Assembly: GCF_030519355.1 (NCBI RefSeq)
Contig: NZ_JAUMKC010000001.1
Span: 248,001-312,000, forward strand
DNA from: Mucilaginibacter sp. L3T2-6
Lineage (GTDB): Bacteria > Bacteroidota > Bacteroidia > Sphingobacteriales > Sphingobacteriaceae
DNA: 64,000 bases
Reading direction: 5' to 3'
The notes under the pieces were generated by a model. It had not been told where the DNA came from, did no database searches, and was given only the letters and a program-made list of their open reading frames with translations. Of this stretch, positions 36,010 to 45,624 are shown piece by piece (the stretch's first letter is position 1; every line of letters starts with the position of its first letter). The position numbers and the translations under genes were made by a program.

Positions 36010-36768
36010 ATGACTAAATCCCACCCAACCCTCTCGGTAATTACTGTAGTTTACAACAACGTAAAGGACATTGAGCGCACCATAAAGTCCACCATCAATC
36101 AAACTTATAACAATATCGAGTATATCGTCATCGACGGTAAATCGACAGATGGCACGCTGCAAATCATCGAACGCTATAAAGATCACATCGCACAACTTGT
36201 AAGCGAAAAGGACGAAGGTATCTATGACGCAATGAATAAAGGCCTTAAGCTTGCCACCGGGGATTACGTCATCTTCATGAATTCCGGCGATGAATTTTTC
36301 GAATCAACAACCGTTGAAAAAGTATTTGATACCGCTCCAGATGCCGATATCTATTACGGCGAGACCGAGATGGTAAACGATGCCCGCCAAAGTTTGGGCC
36401 GCCGGAGGCATAAAATCCCCGAAAAATTTACCTGGCGCAGTTTTAAATATGGAATGAGCGTAAGCCACCAGGCCATCTATATCCGCCGTACGCTAACTGA
36501 ATTATACGACCGCCGTTACCAGCTCAGCGCCGACATCGATTGGATATTGCGAGCAGCCAAAAAGGCAAAAACGATTGTTAAGGTTGAAGGTTATGTTGCT
36601 AAATATTTGACCGGCGGCATGTCTAAGGCCCGCCATCGTCAAAGCCTGAAGGAGCGCTTTAATATTATGAAACGTTATTACGGCCTTTTCCCAACAGTGT
36701 TCAATCACTTTATTATCGCCGGTAATCTTGGTTGGTATTGGCTGAAAAATAAAAGAACAAACGACTAA
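36010..36768 (+). CDS. Glycosyltransferase family 2 (WcaE-like)
   Basis: GT-A enzyme of 252 residues; the ATG at 36010 is preferred to a GTG one codon earlier. Motifs: LSVITVVYNNVKDIERTI, EYIVIDGKSTDGT (nucleotide-binding Asp), SEKDEGIYDAMNKGLKLATG and FMNSGDEFFE (DxD-like). SVSHQAIYIRR late in the chain is typical of WcaE-like transferases. No membrane span. It is the last gene of the glycan region before the hut operon. Confidence 0.9.
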   Translation: MTKSHPTLSVITVVYNNVKDIERTIKSTINQTYNNIEYIVIDGKSTDGTLQIIERYKDHIAQLVSEKDEGIYDAMNKGLKLATGDYVIFMNSGDEFFESTTVEKVFDTAPDADIYYGETEMVNDARQSLGRRRHKIPEKFTWRSFKYGMSVSHQAIYIRRTLTELYDRRYQLSADIDWILRAAKKAKTIVKVEGYVAKYLTGGMSKARHRQSLKERFNIMKRYYGLFPTVFNHFIIAGNLGWYWLKNKRTND

Positions 36769-36778
36769 ACCTGGGTTA

Positions 36779-36859
36779 ACCATTCCAATATTTGCAACCA
36801 CTCCAATAATTACAACAAAACAAATATTTGCAATTATATAAGCACTTATATAAATTGCA
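36779..36859 (+). promoter_or_regulatory. marR-hut control region: three 18-bp direct repeats plus palindrome
   Basis: Three head-to-tail 18-mers at 36779-36796, 36797-36814 and 36815-36832. The second matches the first at 15 of 18 positions, the third at 14 of 18. Immediately overlapping is an imperfect palindrome, tgcaattatataag (36829-36842), ca, cttatataaattgca (36845-36859), ending two bases before the marR start codon. MarR proteins usually bind such palindromes near their own promoter. The promoter must lie inside this block (aatatttg at 36823 is 7 of 8 to the -7 consensus). Confidence 0.65.
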
Positions 36860-36861
36860 CC

Positions 36862-37371
36862 ATGAATTTATATCAAAGCGTTGGATACCTTGCATTGGCC
36901 AGCCGTTTACGCCGACTCAGTGAGAGTTTCCTGGCAGAAATCAACCGTACTTACCAGAATGAGGGTATCGATTTTGATGCCAGCTGGTTTCCGGTATTTT
37001 ATTTATTGTCGAAGAATGAATCGCTTTCGATAAAAGAATTGAGCGAGCAAACCGAGGTGTCTCACCCGGCAGCGAGCCAGCTGATTACTAATTTAAAAAA
37101 CAGGGGACTGGTTACCAGCGCGACTTGTGCTGATGACGGTCGAAGGCAATTGGTGCAGCTTACTGGTAATGGCCGTGCTTTGCTGGCGCAGATTATGCCC
37201 GTGTGGGATGCGATATTAGTGGCTATGGATGACATGGTGAATGATGAACCTGCCTGCAAGCAATTAATACCAGGCATATGCGCACTTGAAAAAGCGTTTA
37301 AGAACATCAGCCTGGCTGATAAAATAAGCGATAGGTTAAACGTAGAAATAAAAGCCGAAGCCGATGAATGA
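36862..37371 (+). CDS. MarR-family regulator of the hut operon
   Basis: DNA-binding regulator of 169 residues. N-terminal dimerisation helices are followed by a winged helix-turn-helix at about 55-105 (LSIKELSEQTEVSHPAASQL, then LKNRGLVTSATCADDGRRQ as recognition helix and wing). Its stop overlaps the hutH start by 8 bases, so it is co-translated with the histidine-degrading genes and very probably senses a pathway intermediate. Canonical hut regulators are HutC (GntR family) or HutP, so the MarR type is a different solution. Confidence 0.9.
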   Translation: MNLYQSVGYLALASRLRRLSESFLAEINRTYQNEGIDFDASWFPVFYLLSKNESLSIKELSEQTEVSHPAASQLITNLKNRGLVTSATCADDGRRQLVQLTGNGRALLAQIMPVWDAILVAMDDMVNDEPACKQLIPGICALEKAFKNISLADKISDRLNVEIKAEADE

Positions 37372-38923
37372 TATATTTAATTATGGCAGCAGCCATCTTG
37401 ATATCGGTACTTGCCTCGACATTGCCGCCAGGAAAACCAGGGGCGTGATAGATAGTGTGGCTGCGGCGAAAATACAAAACTCATGGCGCGAGGTTCAAAA
37501 GATAGCACATGGGCATCACGCCGTGTATGGTATTAACACGGGTTTCGGGCCATTGTGTGATACACGCGTTTCTGAAGATGACACTTCGCTTCTGCAATCA
37601 AACCTTTTAAAAAGCCATAGCGTAGGCGTTGGTAATCCTATTCCGGCGGAGATTGCCAAGCTGATGCTGGTTACCAAGGTTCATGCTTTGGCGCAGGGAT
37701 TTTCAGGAATTGCCTTAACCACACTGGAACGCATCATCTGGCATATCGATAATGAAGTTATCCCGGTAGTCCCTGAAAAAGGGTCGGTTGGCGCGTCGGG
37801 CGATTTAGCGCCGCTCGCCCATTTGTTTTTACCGCTGATTGGATTTGGCGAAGTTTTTGACAAAGGCGAACGCGTACCCACTGCAAAAGTGCTGGCAACG
37901 CATAACTTACAGCCTTTGACACTTGGCCCAAAAGAAGGGCTGGCGCTGATAAACGGCACGCAATTTATCCTGGCTTTTGCTGTAAAGGCAGTACAACGGT
38001 TGGACGATGCACTGAACCGTGCAGATGTTATAGGGGCAATGTCGCTTGAAGGCATGATGGGTTCGATGCGGCCGTTCGATGAAAGATTACATCAATTGCG
38101 GCCTTATAAAGGCACAAAACTGGTTGCAAAACGTTTACATGCCCTGCTGGAAGATTCAGAAATATGCAACTCGCATGTAAACTGTGACCGCGTGCAGGAT
38201 CCTTATTCGCTGCGCTGTATGCCACAGGTGCATGGTGCTTCACGCAACGCCTGGCTTCATTTAAAGGAACTGACCGAGGTAGAACTCAACTCGGTTACCG
38301 ATAACCCAATAGTTTTCAATGCAGATGACACCATCAGCGGGGGGAACTTCCATGGCCAGCCATTAGCGATGGTATTGGATTATGCTGCTATCGCAGCCGC
38401 TGAGATCGGCAACATAGCCGACCGCCGGTGCTACCTGATGAGTGAAGGACGTTACGGACTCCCAAAGCTGCTCACCGCCAATGCCGGTTTAAATTCCGGC
38501 CTTATGATACCACAATACACCACGGCAGCACTGGTTACCGAAAACAAGACACTTTGCTTTCCGGCCAGCGCAGATAGCGTGCCAACCTCGCTTGGCCAGG
38601 AAGACCATGTATCGATGGGTTCCATCAGTGGCCGCAAGCTGCACCGGGTAATTGATAATTTGGAATATATCCAGGCCATAGAGTTACTTTATGCTGCACA
38701 GGCGATAGATTTCAGAAGACCGCTAAAATCTACACCAATAGTGGAAGCATGCCATGCTTTGGTACGACAAAATGTTCCGCATATTGATGACGACCGTATT
38801 TTTGCCGATGACATAAATGCCATTCACCGCTTAATTATTAGTGGTGAGTTATTGAATATAATCAACCATACAGCAATTGCAAACCAAATAGACTTTAACG
38901 ATGACGAGTTCGGAATTTATTAA
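37364..38923 (+). CDS. hutH: Histidine ammonia-lyase
   Basis: First enzyme of histidine breakdown: L-histidine to urocanate and ammonia, cytoplasmic, tetrameric in the family. Length 519 residues is normal. The self-processed MIO prosthetic group comes from Ala144-Ser145-Gly146 in [14 protein letters not shown]. Other family blocks are [12 protein letters not shown] (active-site Tyr), QEDHVSMGS and SVTDNPIVF. Overlaps both neighbours, 8 bases with marR and 23 with hutU, so translation is coupled. Confidence 0.97.
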   Translation: MNDIFNYGSSHLDIGTCLDIAARKTRGVIDSVAAAKIQNSWREVQKIAHGHHAVYGINTGFGPLCDTRVSEDDTSLLQSNLLKSHSVGVGNPIPAEIAKLMLVTKVHALAQGFSGIALTTLERIIWHIDNEVIPVVPEKGSVGASGDLAPLAHLFLPLIGFGEVFDKGERVPTAKVLATHNLQPLTLGPKEGLALINGTQFILAFAVKAVQRLDDALNRADVIGAMSLEGMMGSMRPFDERLHQLRPYKGTKLVAKRLHALLEDSEICNSHVNCDRVQDPYSLRCMPQVHGASRNAWLHLKELTEVELNSVTDNPIVFNADDTISGGNFHGQPLAMVLDYAAIAAAEIGNIADRRCYLMSEGRYGLPKLLTANAGLNSGLMIPQYTTAALVTENKTLCFPASADSVPTSLGQEDHVSMGSISGRKLHRVIDNLEYIQAIELLYAAQAIDFRRPLKSTPIVEACHALVRQNVPHIDDDRIFADDINAIHRLIISGELLNIINHTAIANQIDFNDDEFGIY

Positions 38924-40574
38924 AACCTACGCGAGCCACCCGGTGTACAAGGCGCCGCGGGGCACGCAGCTGCACGCCAAAAGCTGGCAAACCGAGGCCC
39001 CTCTCCGTATGCTGCTCAATAACCTCGACGGACAGGTTGCCGAAAACCCGGATGAGCTGGTAGTTTACGGAGGTATCGGCCAGGCAGCCCGTAACCCGGA
39101 ATCGCTGCGCAAGATAATTGAGCTATTGCTTGAACTCGATGAACACCATTCGTTATTGGTGCAATCAGGAAAGCCTGTGGGAATCATCAGAAGCCATCCC
39201 GAGGCGCCTCGTGTTTTAATTGCGAACAGTAACCTGGTACCTGCCTGGGCTAATTGGGAACATTTTAATGAATTGCGCTCGAAAGGCTTGATGATGTATG
39301 GCCAAATGACGGCGGGAAGCTGGATATATATCGGTACGCAGGGCATATTACAGGGTACCTATGAAACATTTGCAGAGGCGGGCCGACAGCATTTTAATAA
39401 TGATTTAAGCGGCAAACTGATAGTAAGCGCAGGCTTAGGCGGTATGGGTGGTGCTCAGCCGCTTGCGGCAACCATGGCAGGCGGGGTATTCTTAGGTGCG
39501 GATGTTGATGAATCGCGTATCCAGAAACGCATCAACTCTCAATACATCGACAAAATAACACACGACTATGATGAGGCCATTGCCTGGGTTAAAGACGCCA
39601 TGGCAAAAGGCGAAACGCTCTCAGTGGGTTTGGTGAGCGACGCAGGCGACATGTTGGAAAAATTATTGCAGGATGATATAATCCCTCACCTGCTAACGGA
39701 TCAAACCTCTGCGCATGACCCGTTGAATGGTTATGTTCCAAACGGCTTATCGCTGCCGGAGGCAGTATTGTTACGAAAATCAGACCCGGTGAAATATAAA
39801 ATGCTGTCGCTCAAAAGCATGGCCAGGCATGTAGGCCTGATGCTGCAATTGCAGGAACGCGGCGCTATCACATTTGACTATGGTAATAACCTGCGTGAGT
39901 TTGCACGACAGGGCGGTGAACAAAATGCATTTAATTTTCCCGGGTTTACGCCGGCTTATATTCGACCCTTGTTTTGCGAGGGTAAAGGGCCTTTCAGATG
40001 GGTAGCTTTATCAGGCGACCCGGAAGATATTTTTACGACGGACCGTGCCCTGATGGAGCTGTTCCCCGAAGACAAACCGCTGGCAAAATGGCTGACCAAC
40101 GCGCAACAGAAAATTTCGTTCCAGGGATTACCGGCACGCATTTGCTGGCTGGGCATGGGTGACAGGGAAAAAGCAGGTCTTCTGTTTAACGAATTGGTAA
40201 GAACCGGCAAAGTAAAAGGCCCGATAGTCATCGGCCGCGACCATTTGGATTGTGGCTCGGTTGCTTCACCAAACCGCGAAACCGAGGCCATGAAAGATGG
40301 CTCTGATGCGGTGTCTGACTGGCCGTTGCTTAACCTGATGGCGAACACAGCGGGCGGCGCTACATGGGTATCATTCCACCACGGCGGAGGAGTAGGCATG
40401 GGTTATTCGCAGCACGCGGGCATGGTGGTGCTTGCCGACGGCACGGAACGTGCAGATACCTGTCTGAAACGGGTATTGTACAATGACCCTGCAATGGGAA
40501 TATTCCGCCATGCCGATGCGGGTTACGATAAAGCGCAGGAGTGGGCGGATAAGTTTGATTTGAAGATTTGGTAA
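38901..40574 (+). CDS. hutU: Urocanate hydratase
   Basis: Converts urocanate to 4-imidazolone-5-propionate using tightly bound NAD. Length 557 residues fits the family. It begins [20 protein letters not shown] and [10 protein letters not shown]; the NAD-binding segment is [20 protein letters not shown] near 175-195; the active-site Cys is in [11 protein letters not shown] near 415; [15 protein letters not shown] follows. It starts 23 bases inside hutH. Confidence 0.97.
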   Translation: MTSSEFIKTYASHPVYKAPRGTQLHAKSWQTEAPLRMLLNNLDGQVAENPDELVVYGGIGQAARNPESLRKIIELLLELDEHHSLLVQSGKPVGIIRSHPEAPRVLIANSNLVPAWANWEHFNELRSKGLMMYGQMTAGSWIYIGTQGILQGTYETFAEAGRQHFNNDLSGKLIVSAGLGGMGGAQPLAATMAGGVFLGADVDESRIQKRINSQYIDKITHDYDEAIAWVKDAMAKGETLSVGLVSDAGDMLEKLLQDDIIPHLLTDQTSAHDPLNGYVPNGLSLPEAVLLRKSDPVKYKMLSLKSMARHVGLMLQLQERGAITFDYGNNLREFARQGGEQNAFNFPGFTPAYIRPLFCEGKGPFRWVALSGDPEDIFTTDRALMELFPEDKPLAKWLTNAQQKISFQGLPARICWLGMGDREKAGLLFNELVRTGKVKGPIVIGRDHLDCGSVASPNRETEAMKDGSDAVSDWPLLNLMANTAGGATWVSFHHGGGVGMGYSQHAGMVVLADGTERADTCLKRVLYNDPAMGIFRHADAGYDKAQEWADKFDLKIW

Positions 40575-40621
40575 ATAAATAAATTTGTCAATGACAGAAC
40601 TTTATTAATGAATAATAATAA

Positions 40622-41827
40622 ATGCAGCTAATAGGCCCCTTTACCCAAATACTCCCCTTAACCGGTATGCCCTTAAAAGGCGCGCTGAAGGATGAGCAAT
40701 TGCAGATAATTACAAACGGTGGCCTGTTAGTCGAAAACGGATTAATCGTGGCTGTCGGAGATTTTGAGCAATTACGAAAAGAGTTTCACGCAGCCGATAT
40801 AAAAGAAACAGAAGGCGATAACGTGTTGCTACCAGGCTTTGTTGATTGCCATACCCACATCTGTTTTGCAGGCAGCAGGGCTAAAGATTACGCTATGCGC
40901 ATACAGGGCAAAACATACCTGGAAATTGCTAAAGCAGGCGGCGGTATCTGGGATTCGGTAACACAAACCCGTGCGGCTGATGAGGAAACGTTAACACACT
41001 TGTTGTTAAAACGCATAGAGCGACATTTATCAGAAGGCGTTACCACCATCGAGGTAAAAAGTGGCTATGGATTATCTGTTGAACAGGAGCTAAAACAATT
41101 GCGGGTTATCAAAGCTGCATCAAATCAAACAAAAGCGAGTATTGTTGCAACTTGCCTGGCTGCCCATATAGTGCCAAAAGATTTTAACGGTAGTCAACCC
41201 GAATACCTTGAATATATTTTAAACGAACTGCTGCCGGTCATTAAAAAAGAAGAGCTGGCAAAACGGGTGGACATATTTATAGAAGAAAGCGCTTTCAACG
41301 GGGATAATGCAACTATCTACCTGAATAAAGCTAAACAAATGGGCTTTGATTTGACCATTCATGCAGATCAGTTTACTGCCGGCGGAAGTGCGGTTGCTGT
41401 ATCGGCCGGCGCTGTATCGGCCGATCATTTGGAAGCCAGCGGTAATAACGAAATAAAATTACTGGCCAATTCTAATACCGTGGCAGTAGCTTTGCCTGGC
41501 GCGTCGCTCGGTTTAGGTATGCAATATGCTCCGGCACGTAAATTACTCGACGCTGGTGCTTGCCTCGCCATTGCCAGCGATTGGAACCCCGGGTCTGCTC
41601 CTATGGGAGATCTGCTGATGCAGGCCGCCGTAATAAGCGCCGCCGAAAAACTGAATACTGCTGAAGTCTTGGCGGGATTAACCCATCGTGCAGCAAAAGC
41701 ACTAAACTTAACCGACCGCGGAATGCTTGCGCAAGGCATGCGGGCTGATGTACAGGTTTACCCGGTTAATGACTACCGGGAAATATTATACCAGCAAGGA
41801 AAGCTAAAACCTGTGATAATGCATTGA
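40622..41827 (+). CDS. hutI: Imidazolonepropionase
   Basis: Amidohydrolase-superfamily enzyme of 401 residues that opens the imidazolone ring to N-formimino-L-glutamate. Metal site: FVDCHTHICFAG (HxH). Substrate and fold motifs: TTIEVKSGYGL, CLAAHIVPKDF, LTIHADQFTAGGSA, ASDWNPGSAP. The gap to hutU is 47 bases. Third enzyme of the operon. Confidence 0.97.
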   Translation: MQLIGPFTQILPLTGMPLKGALKDEQLQIITNGGLLVENGLIVAVGDFEQLRKEFHAADIKETEGDNVLLPGFVDCHTHICFAGSRAKDYAMRIQGKTYLEIAKAGGGIWDSVTQTRAADEETLTHLLLKRIERHLSEGVTTIEVKSGYGLSVEQELKQLRVIKAASNQTKASIVATCLAAHIVPKDFNGSQPEYLEYILNELLPVIKKEELAKRVDIFIEESAFNGDNATIYLNKAKQMGFDLTIHADQFTAGGSAVAVSAGAVSADHLEASGNNEIKLLANSNTVAVALPGASLGLGMQYAPARKLLDAGACLAIASDWNPGSAPMGDLLMQAAVISAAEKLNTAEVLAGLTHRAAKALNLTDRGMLAQGMRADVQVYPVNDYREILYQQGKLKPVIMH

Positions 41828-41887
41828 TTTTTATTAGAATTTACTTATTATATAAAACAAATCTCTGACCTCTAATCTCCAGTCGCT

Positions 41888-43573
41888 ATGCAGCTAATCG
41901 AATGCGTTCCTAATTTCTCCGAAGGGGTAAACCTTGATATCATTAAACAGATCACTGATGAAGTAGAATCCGTTGAAGGCGTGCGGCTGTTAAACGTTGA
42001 CCCTGGCAAGGCGACTAACCGTACTGTAGTAACTTTTGTGGGCGAACCTGCGCCGGTTATCGACGCAGCATTCCTGGCGATAAAAAAGGCCGGTGAGCTG
42101 ATAGATATGAGCAAACATAAGGGCGAACACCCCCGCATGGGCGCTACAGATGTTTGTCCGCTGATACCAATAGCGAATATCAGTATGGAAGAAACTGCTG
42201 AATACGCAAAAAGGTTAGCAAAGCGGGTTGGGGAGGATCTGGGTATCCCGGCTTATTTGTATGAATATGCACAAACAGATAAAAAACGCAGTAATCTTTC
42301 GGTGATAAGAGCCGGAGAATATGAAGGTTTTTTTAAGAAGATAAAGCTGCCTGAATGGAAACCCGATTTCGGTCCGCAGGAATTTGACGCCAGACGCGGC
42401 GGTACGGTTATCGGCGCCCGTGACTTCCTGATAGCCTACAATGTAAATTTAAATACAACATCAACCCGCAGGGCGAATTCCATTGCCTTTGATGTGCGGG
42501 AGGCTGGTCGCGTAATGCGTGAGGGCGATCCCATAAACGGTAAGATCATCACCGATGAAAATGGCAAGCCGAAATCCATTCCCGGGTCGTTAAAGTCGGT
42601 AAAGGCTATTGGCTGGTACATTGAAGAATACGGTATTGCACAAATCTCGATGAACCTCACAAATATAGAAATTACCCCACTGCATGTGGCTTTTGATGAG
42701 GTCTGCAAAAAAGCGGCAGAACGGGGCATGCGTGTTACCGGCAGCGAATTGGTCGGCCTTGTTCCGTTAAAAGCAATGCTTGATGCAGGTAAATATTTTT
42801 TGCTGAAGCAACAACGGTCGGTGGGGGTGAGCGAAAAAGAGCTGGTTAAGATTGCCATCAAATCGATGGGCTTATCGGAGCTATCGCCATTTGTGCCGGA
42901 GGAAAGAATTATCGAATACCTTTTAAAAGATAAGGCTTCGTCTAAACTCGCTTCGATGACGCTGATGGATTTTGCCGACGAAACAGCAAGCGAAAGCCCT
43001 GCGCCGGGAGGGGGTTCCATCTCGGCCTATATGGGTGCTTTGGGCGCGTCGTTAGCAACCATGGTGGCTAACCTGTCATCCCACAAAAAGGGATGGGATG
43101 GCCGCTGGAAGGAATTCAGCGACTGGGCAGAAAAAGGCCAACGCTATAAAGATGAGCTGGTAAAGCTGGTTGACGAAGACACCGCTGCCTTTAATAAAAT
43201 TATGGAAGGCTTTGGCTTACCCAAATCCAACGACGAAGAAAAAGCAGCCCGGAACAAGGCCATACAGGACGCTACCCGCTGTGCTATCGAAGTGCCATTT
43301 AAGATGATGCAAACCGCCTGCGACAGCCTTACAGTTATCAAAGCCATGGCAGAAACCGGAAACCCCAATTCGGTTACCGATGCCGGGGTAGCAGCCTTGT
43401 GTGTCCGTAGTGCGGTAATTGGCGCATTTATGAATGTGAAGATCAATGCCTCGGGATATAAGGATAGAGCCTTTGTGGAGAAAATTTTGGCTGATGGCAG
43501 TGAAATTGAAAATAAAGCTATTGCTCTTGAAAAAGAGGTTATTGGGATAGTGAATGCCAAGATAGCACAGTAA
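41888..43573 (+). CDS. ftcD: Glutamate formimidoyltransferase / formimidoyl-THF cyclodeaminase
   Basis: Bifunctional enzyme of 561 residues, fused as in animals. The transferase part (about 1-300, starting LIECVPNFSEGVN, with HKGEHPRMGATDVCP) moves the formimino group from formiminoglutamate to tetrahydrofolate, freeing glutamate. The cyclodeaminase part (about 350-560, ESPAPGGGSISAYMGALGAS) yields 5,10-methenyl-THF and ammonia. With hutH, hutU and hutI the route is complete, so hutF and hutG are not needed. Last gene of the operon. Confidence 0.96.
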   Translation: MQLIECVPNFSEGVNLDIIKQITDEVESVEGVRLLNVDPGKATNRTVVTFVGEPAPVIDAAFLAIKKAGELIDMSKHKGEHPRMGATDVCPLIPIANISMEETAEYAKRLAKRVGEDLGIPAYLYEYAQTDKKRSNLSVIRAGEYEGFFKKIKLPEWKPDFGPQEFDARRGGTVIGARDFLIAYNVNLNTTSTRRANSIAFDVREAGRVMREGDPINGKIITDENGKPKSIPGSLKSVKAIGWYIEEYGIAQISMNLTNIEITPLHVAFDEVCKKAAERGMRVTGSELVGLVPLKAMLDAGKYFLLKQQRSVGVSEKELVKIAIKSMGLSELSPFVPEERIIEYLLKDKASSKLASMTLMDFADETASESPAPGGGSISAYMGALGASLATMVANLSSHKKGWDGRWKEFSDWAEKGQRYKDELVKLVDEDTAAFNKIMEGFGLPKSNDEEKAARNKAIQDATRCAIEVPFKMMQTACDSLTVIKAMAETGNPNSVTDAGVAALCVRSAVIGAFMNVKINASGYKDRAFVEKILADGSEIENKAIALEKEVIGIVNAKIAQ

Positions 43574-43844
43574 TTTGAGCCCATGCAGGGGCATTTATTT
43601 TGCCTTCTGGAGATGCATAGTTTACTCTGCTTCTTATCAATCTATTCAGCTAAATTATTAATTATGCAAGTCTAAAGGAGCGACAGCGAAGAATTTTTAC
43701 AACCTCACTAAGTTTGCAGAATCTGAATTCGCCCCCGTTAACTAAAATCCGCTTAATCCCCGGTTCTACATTTCCACTACCTTTAACGTATTCGAATGCT
43801 TTTCGGCGAATACACCTTATCTTTCAGCATCAATTTTACCGACT

Positions 43845-45617
43845 ATGAACCTTCGCGTTGTATTGCTTTTTGTTGCTGTATGTATTTTGTCGCTCACCGG
43901 TTTTGCCCAAACTACCATTTATGCCAACCAGGTGGGGTTTGATAGCAGGGAACCCAAAATAGCAGTGGTCAGCGCTGATAAGCCACTTATCCGCAAAACT
44001 GTTTTTAACCTTATAAATACGACGACAAACAAATCAGAATTTACGGGAGTGTTAAGCGGACCAGCAACGATAGACGACTGGACGCCTGGCAAAAGCTATT
44101 ACCAGGCAGATTTTTCTGCGTTTAAAAGAGCCGGTAAATATGTTATCAAAGTTACCATTGATGGCAAAACCGCATCTTCATTTCCTTTTATCATTGAGGA
44201 AGATGCGCTGGCCAAACTCACCCTTTCATCCATCATCCATTATTATAATAAACAACGCGCCAATACACCGCAGGAAATTGAAGCTGATACTCATATGAAA
44301 TTACAGGGCGGCGGCGATAAAACGGTCGATATACACGGCGGGTGGTGCGATGCGTCGGGAGACGTAAGCAAATATTTTTCGCATTTGGCCTATGCCAATT
44401 TTATGTCGCCTCAGCAAACACCGCTGGTCGTCTGGTCGATGGAAAGTGCCTCAGAGGGCATTCCCCAACTACTTAACAAATGGAAGCTGAAGAATAAACT
44501 GGATGATGAAGCTTTGTATGGGGCGGATTATATGATGCGGGCCCTCTCAAAGGATAACTATTTTTATATGATCATCTTTAGCTATTTTAACAAGGACCCG
44601 CACGCACGGCGTATTGTAGGATTAAGAGCTAACAGCGTTACGACCGATGAATACCAGGCAGCGTTTCGCGAAGGCGGCGGAATGGCTATTGCTGCCCTGG
44701 CCCGCATATCGCGCTGGAAAAAACATGGCGAATATACCTCCAAACAATACCTTGATGCGGCCAAACGCGCATTCGCTCATTTGCTGAAATACAACATCAA
44801 ATATGATGACGACGGCAAAGAAAATATTATCGACGATTACTGCGCTCTTATGGCCGCTACCGAACTCTGGATAGCCACGAACCAGCCACTTTACCGTAAT
44901 GAAGCCCGTAAACGCGCTCAAAACCTCAACAAACGAATGTCACCCGAAGGCTACTTTATTAGCAACAATGCTGACCGTCCTTACTGGCATGCATCGGACG
45001 CAGGGCTGCCGGTAGTGGCCTTATCACGTTACCTAACCAGGGAAAAGGATAAATCTTTACGCGCCGCCGCTCTCGCTACGATCAAAAAGGCCCTCGATTA
45101 CAATCTTAGCGTAACCAATAAGGTCAGTAATCCGTTCGGGTATGCACGGCAATCGTTTTTATACAAAGGGAAGGTACAGGATGGCTTTTTTATCCCGCAT
45201 GATAACGAGACAGGCTGGTGGTGGCAGGGTGAAGACGCCCGTCTTGCCTCATTATCCACTGCGGCGCTGGTTGGCGGCAGGCTGGTTTATCCGGCCAAAG
45301 GCAACTGGGGCGTAAAAGATTCACTGGCTGTTTTTGCCTCACAGCAGGTATCATGGATATTGGGTTGTAACCCTTATTCCATGTGTTTTATGTATGGGTT
45401 TGGTAAAACCAACGTGCCATATATGCACTCTAACTTTGGGCATGGTTCCGAAAAAGGCGGAATATCCAATGGCATTACCGGCAAAAAAGAAAACGGCGAT
45501 GGCAGCGGTATCGACTTTAAAACCGAAGACAATGGCAACGAATGGCGCTGGACCGAACAATGGATACCGCACGCTGCCTGGTTTTTGCAGGCAATAGCTG
45601 CGATGGCGAAAAATTAG
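43845..45617 (+). CDS. Secreted GH9 endoglucanase-like glycosidase
   Basis: Glycoside hydrolase of 590 residues with signal peptide (MNLRVVLLFVAVCILSLTGFA-QT). An N-terminal CelD_N immunoglobulin-like domain (IYANQVGFDSREPKIAVV ... FKRAGKYVIKV) precedes the (alpha/alpha)6 GH9 domain. The nucleophile-region motif is GGWCDASGDVSKYFS near 165; the late motif with the acid Glu is DNGNEWRWTEQW near 565. Predicted substrate is beta-1,4-glucan or xyloglucan-like. Convergent with the ABC exporter gene, with only 7 bases between the stops. Confidence 0.9.
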   Translation: MNLRVVLLFVAVCILSLTGFAQTTIYANQVGFDSREPKIAVVSADKPLIRKTVFNLINTTTNKSEFTGVLSGPATIDDWTPGKSYYQADFSAFKRAGKYVIKVTIDGKTASSFPFIIEEDALAKLTLSSIIHYYNKQRANTPQEIEADTHMKLQGGGDKTVDIHGGWCDASGDVSKYFSHLAYANFMSPQQTPLVVWSMESASEGIPQLLNKWKLKNKLDDEALYGADYMMRALSKDNYFYMIIFSYFNKDPHARRIVGLRANSVTTDEYQAAFREGGGMAIAALARISRWKKHGEYTSKQYLDAAKRAFAHLLKYNIKYDDDGKENIIDDYCALMAATELWIATNQPLYRNEARKRAQNLNKRMSPEGYFISNNADRPYWHASDAGLPVVALSRYLTREKDKSLRAAALATIKKALDYNLSVTNKVSNPFGYARQSFLYKGKVQDGFFIPHDNETGWWWQGEDARLASLSTAALVGGRLVYPAKGNWGVKDSLAVFASQQVSWILGCNPYSMCFMYGFGKTNVPYMHSNFGHGSEKGGISNGITGKKENGDGSGIDFKTEDNGNEWRWTEQWIPHAAWFLQAIAAMAKN

Positions 45618-45624
45618 ATAAGAG

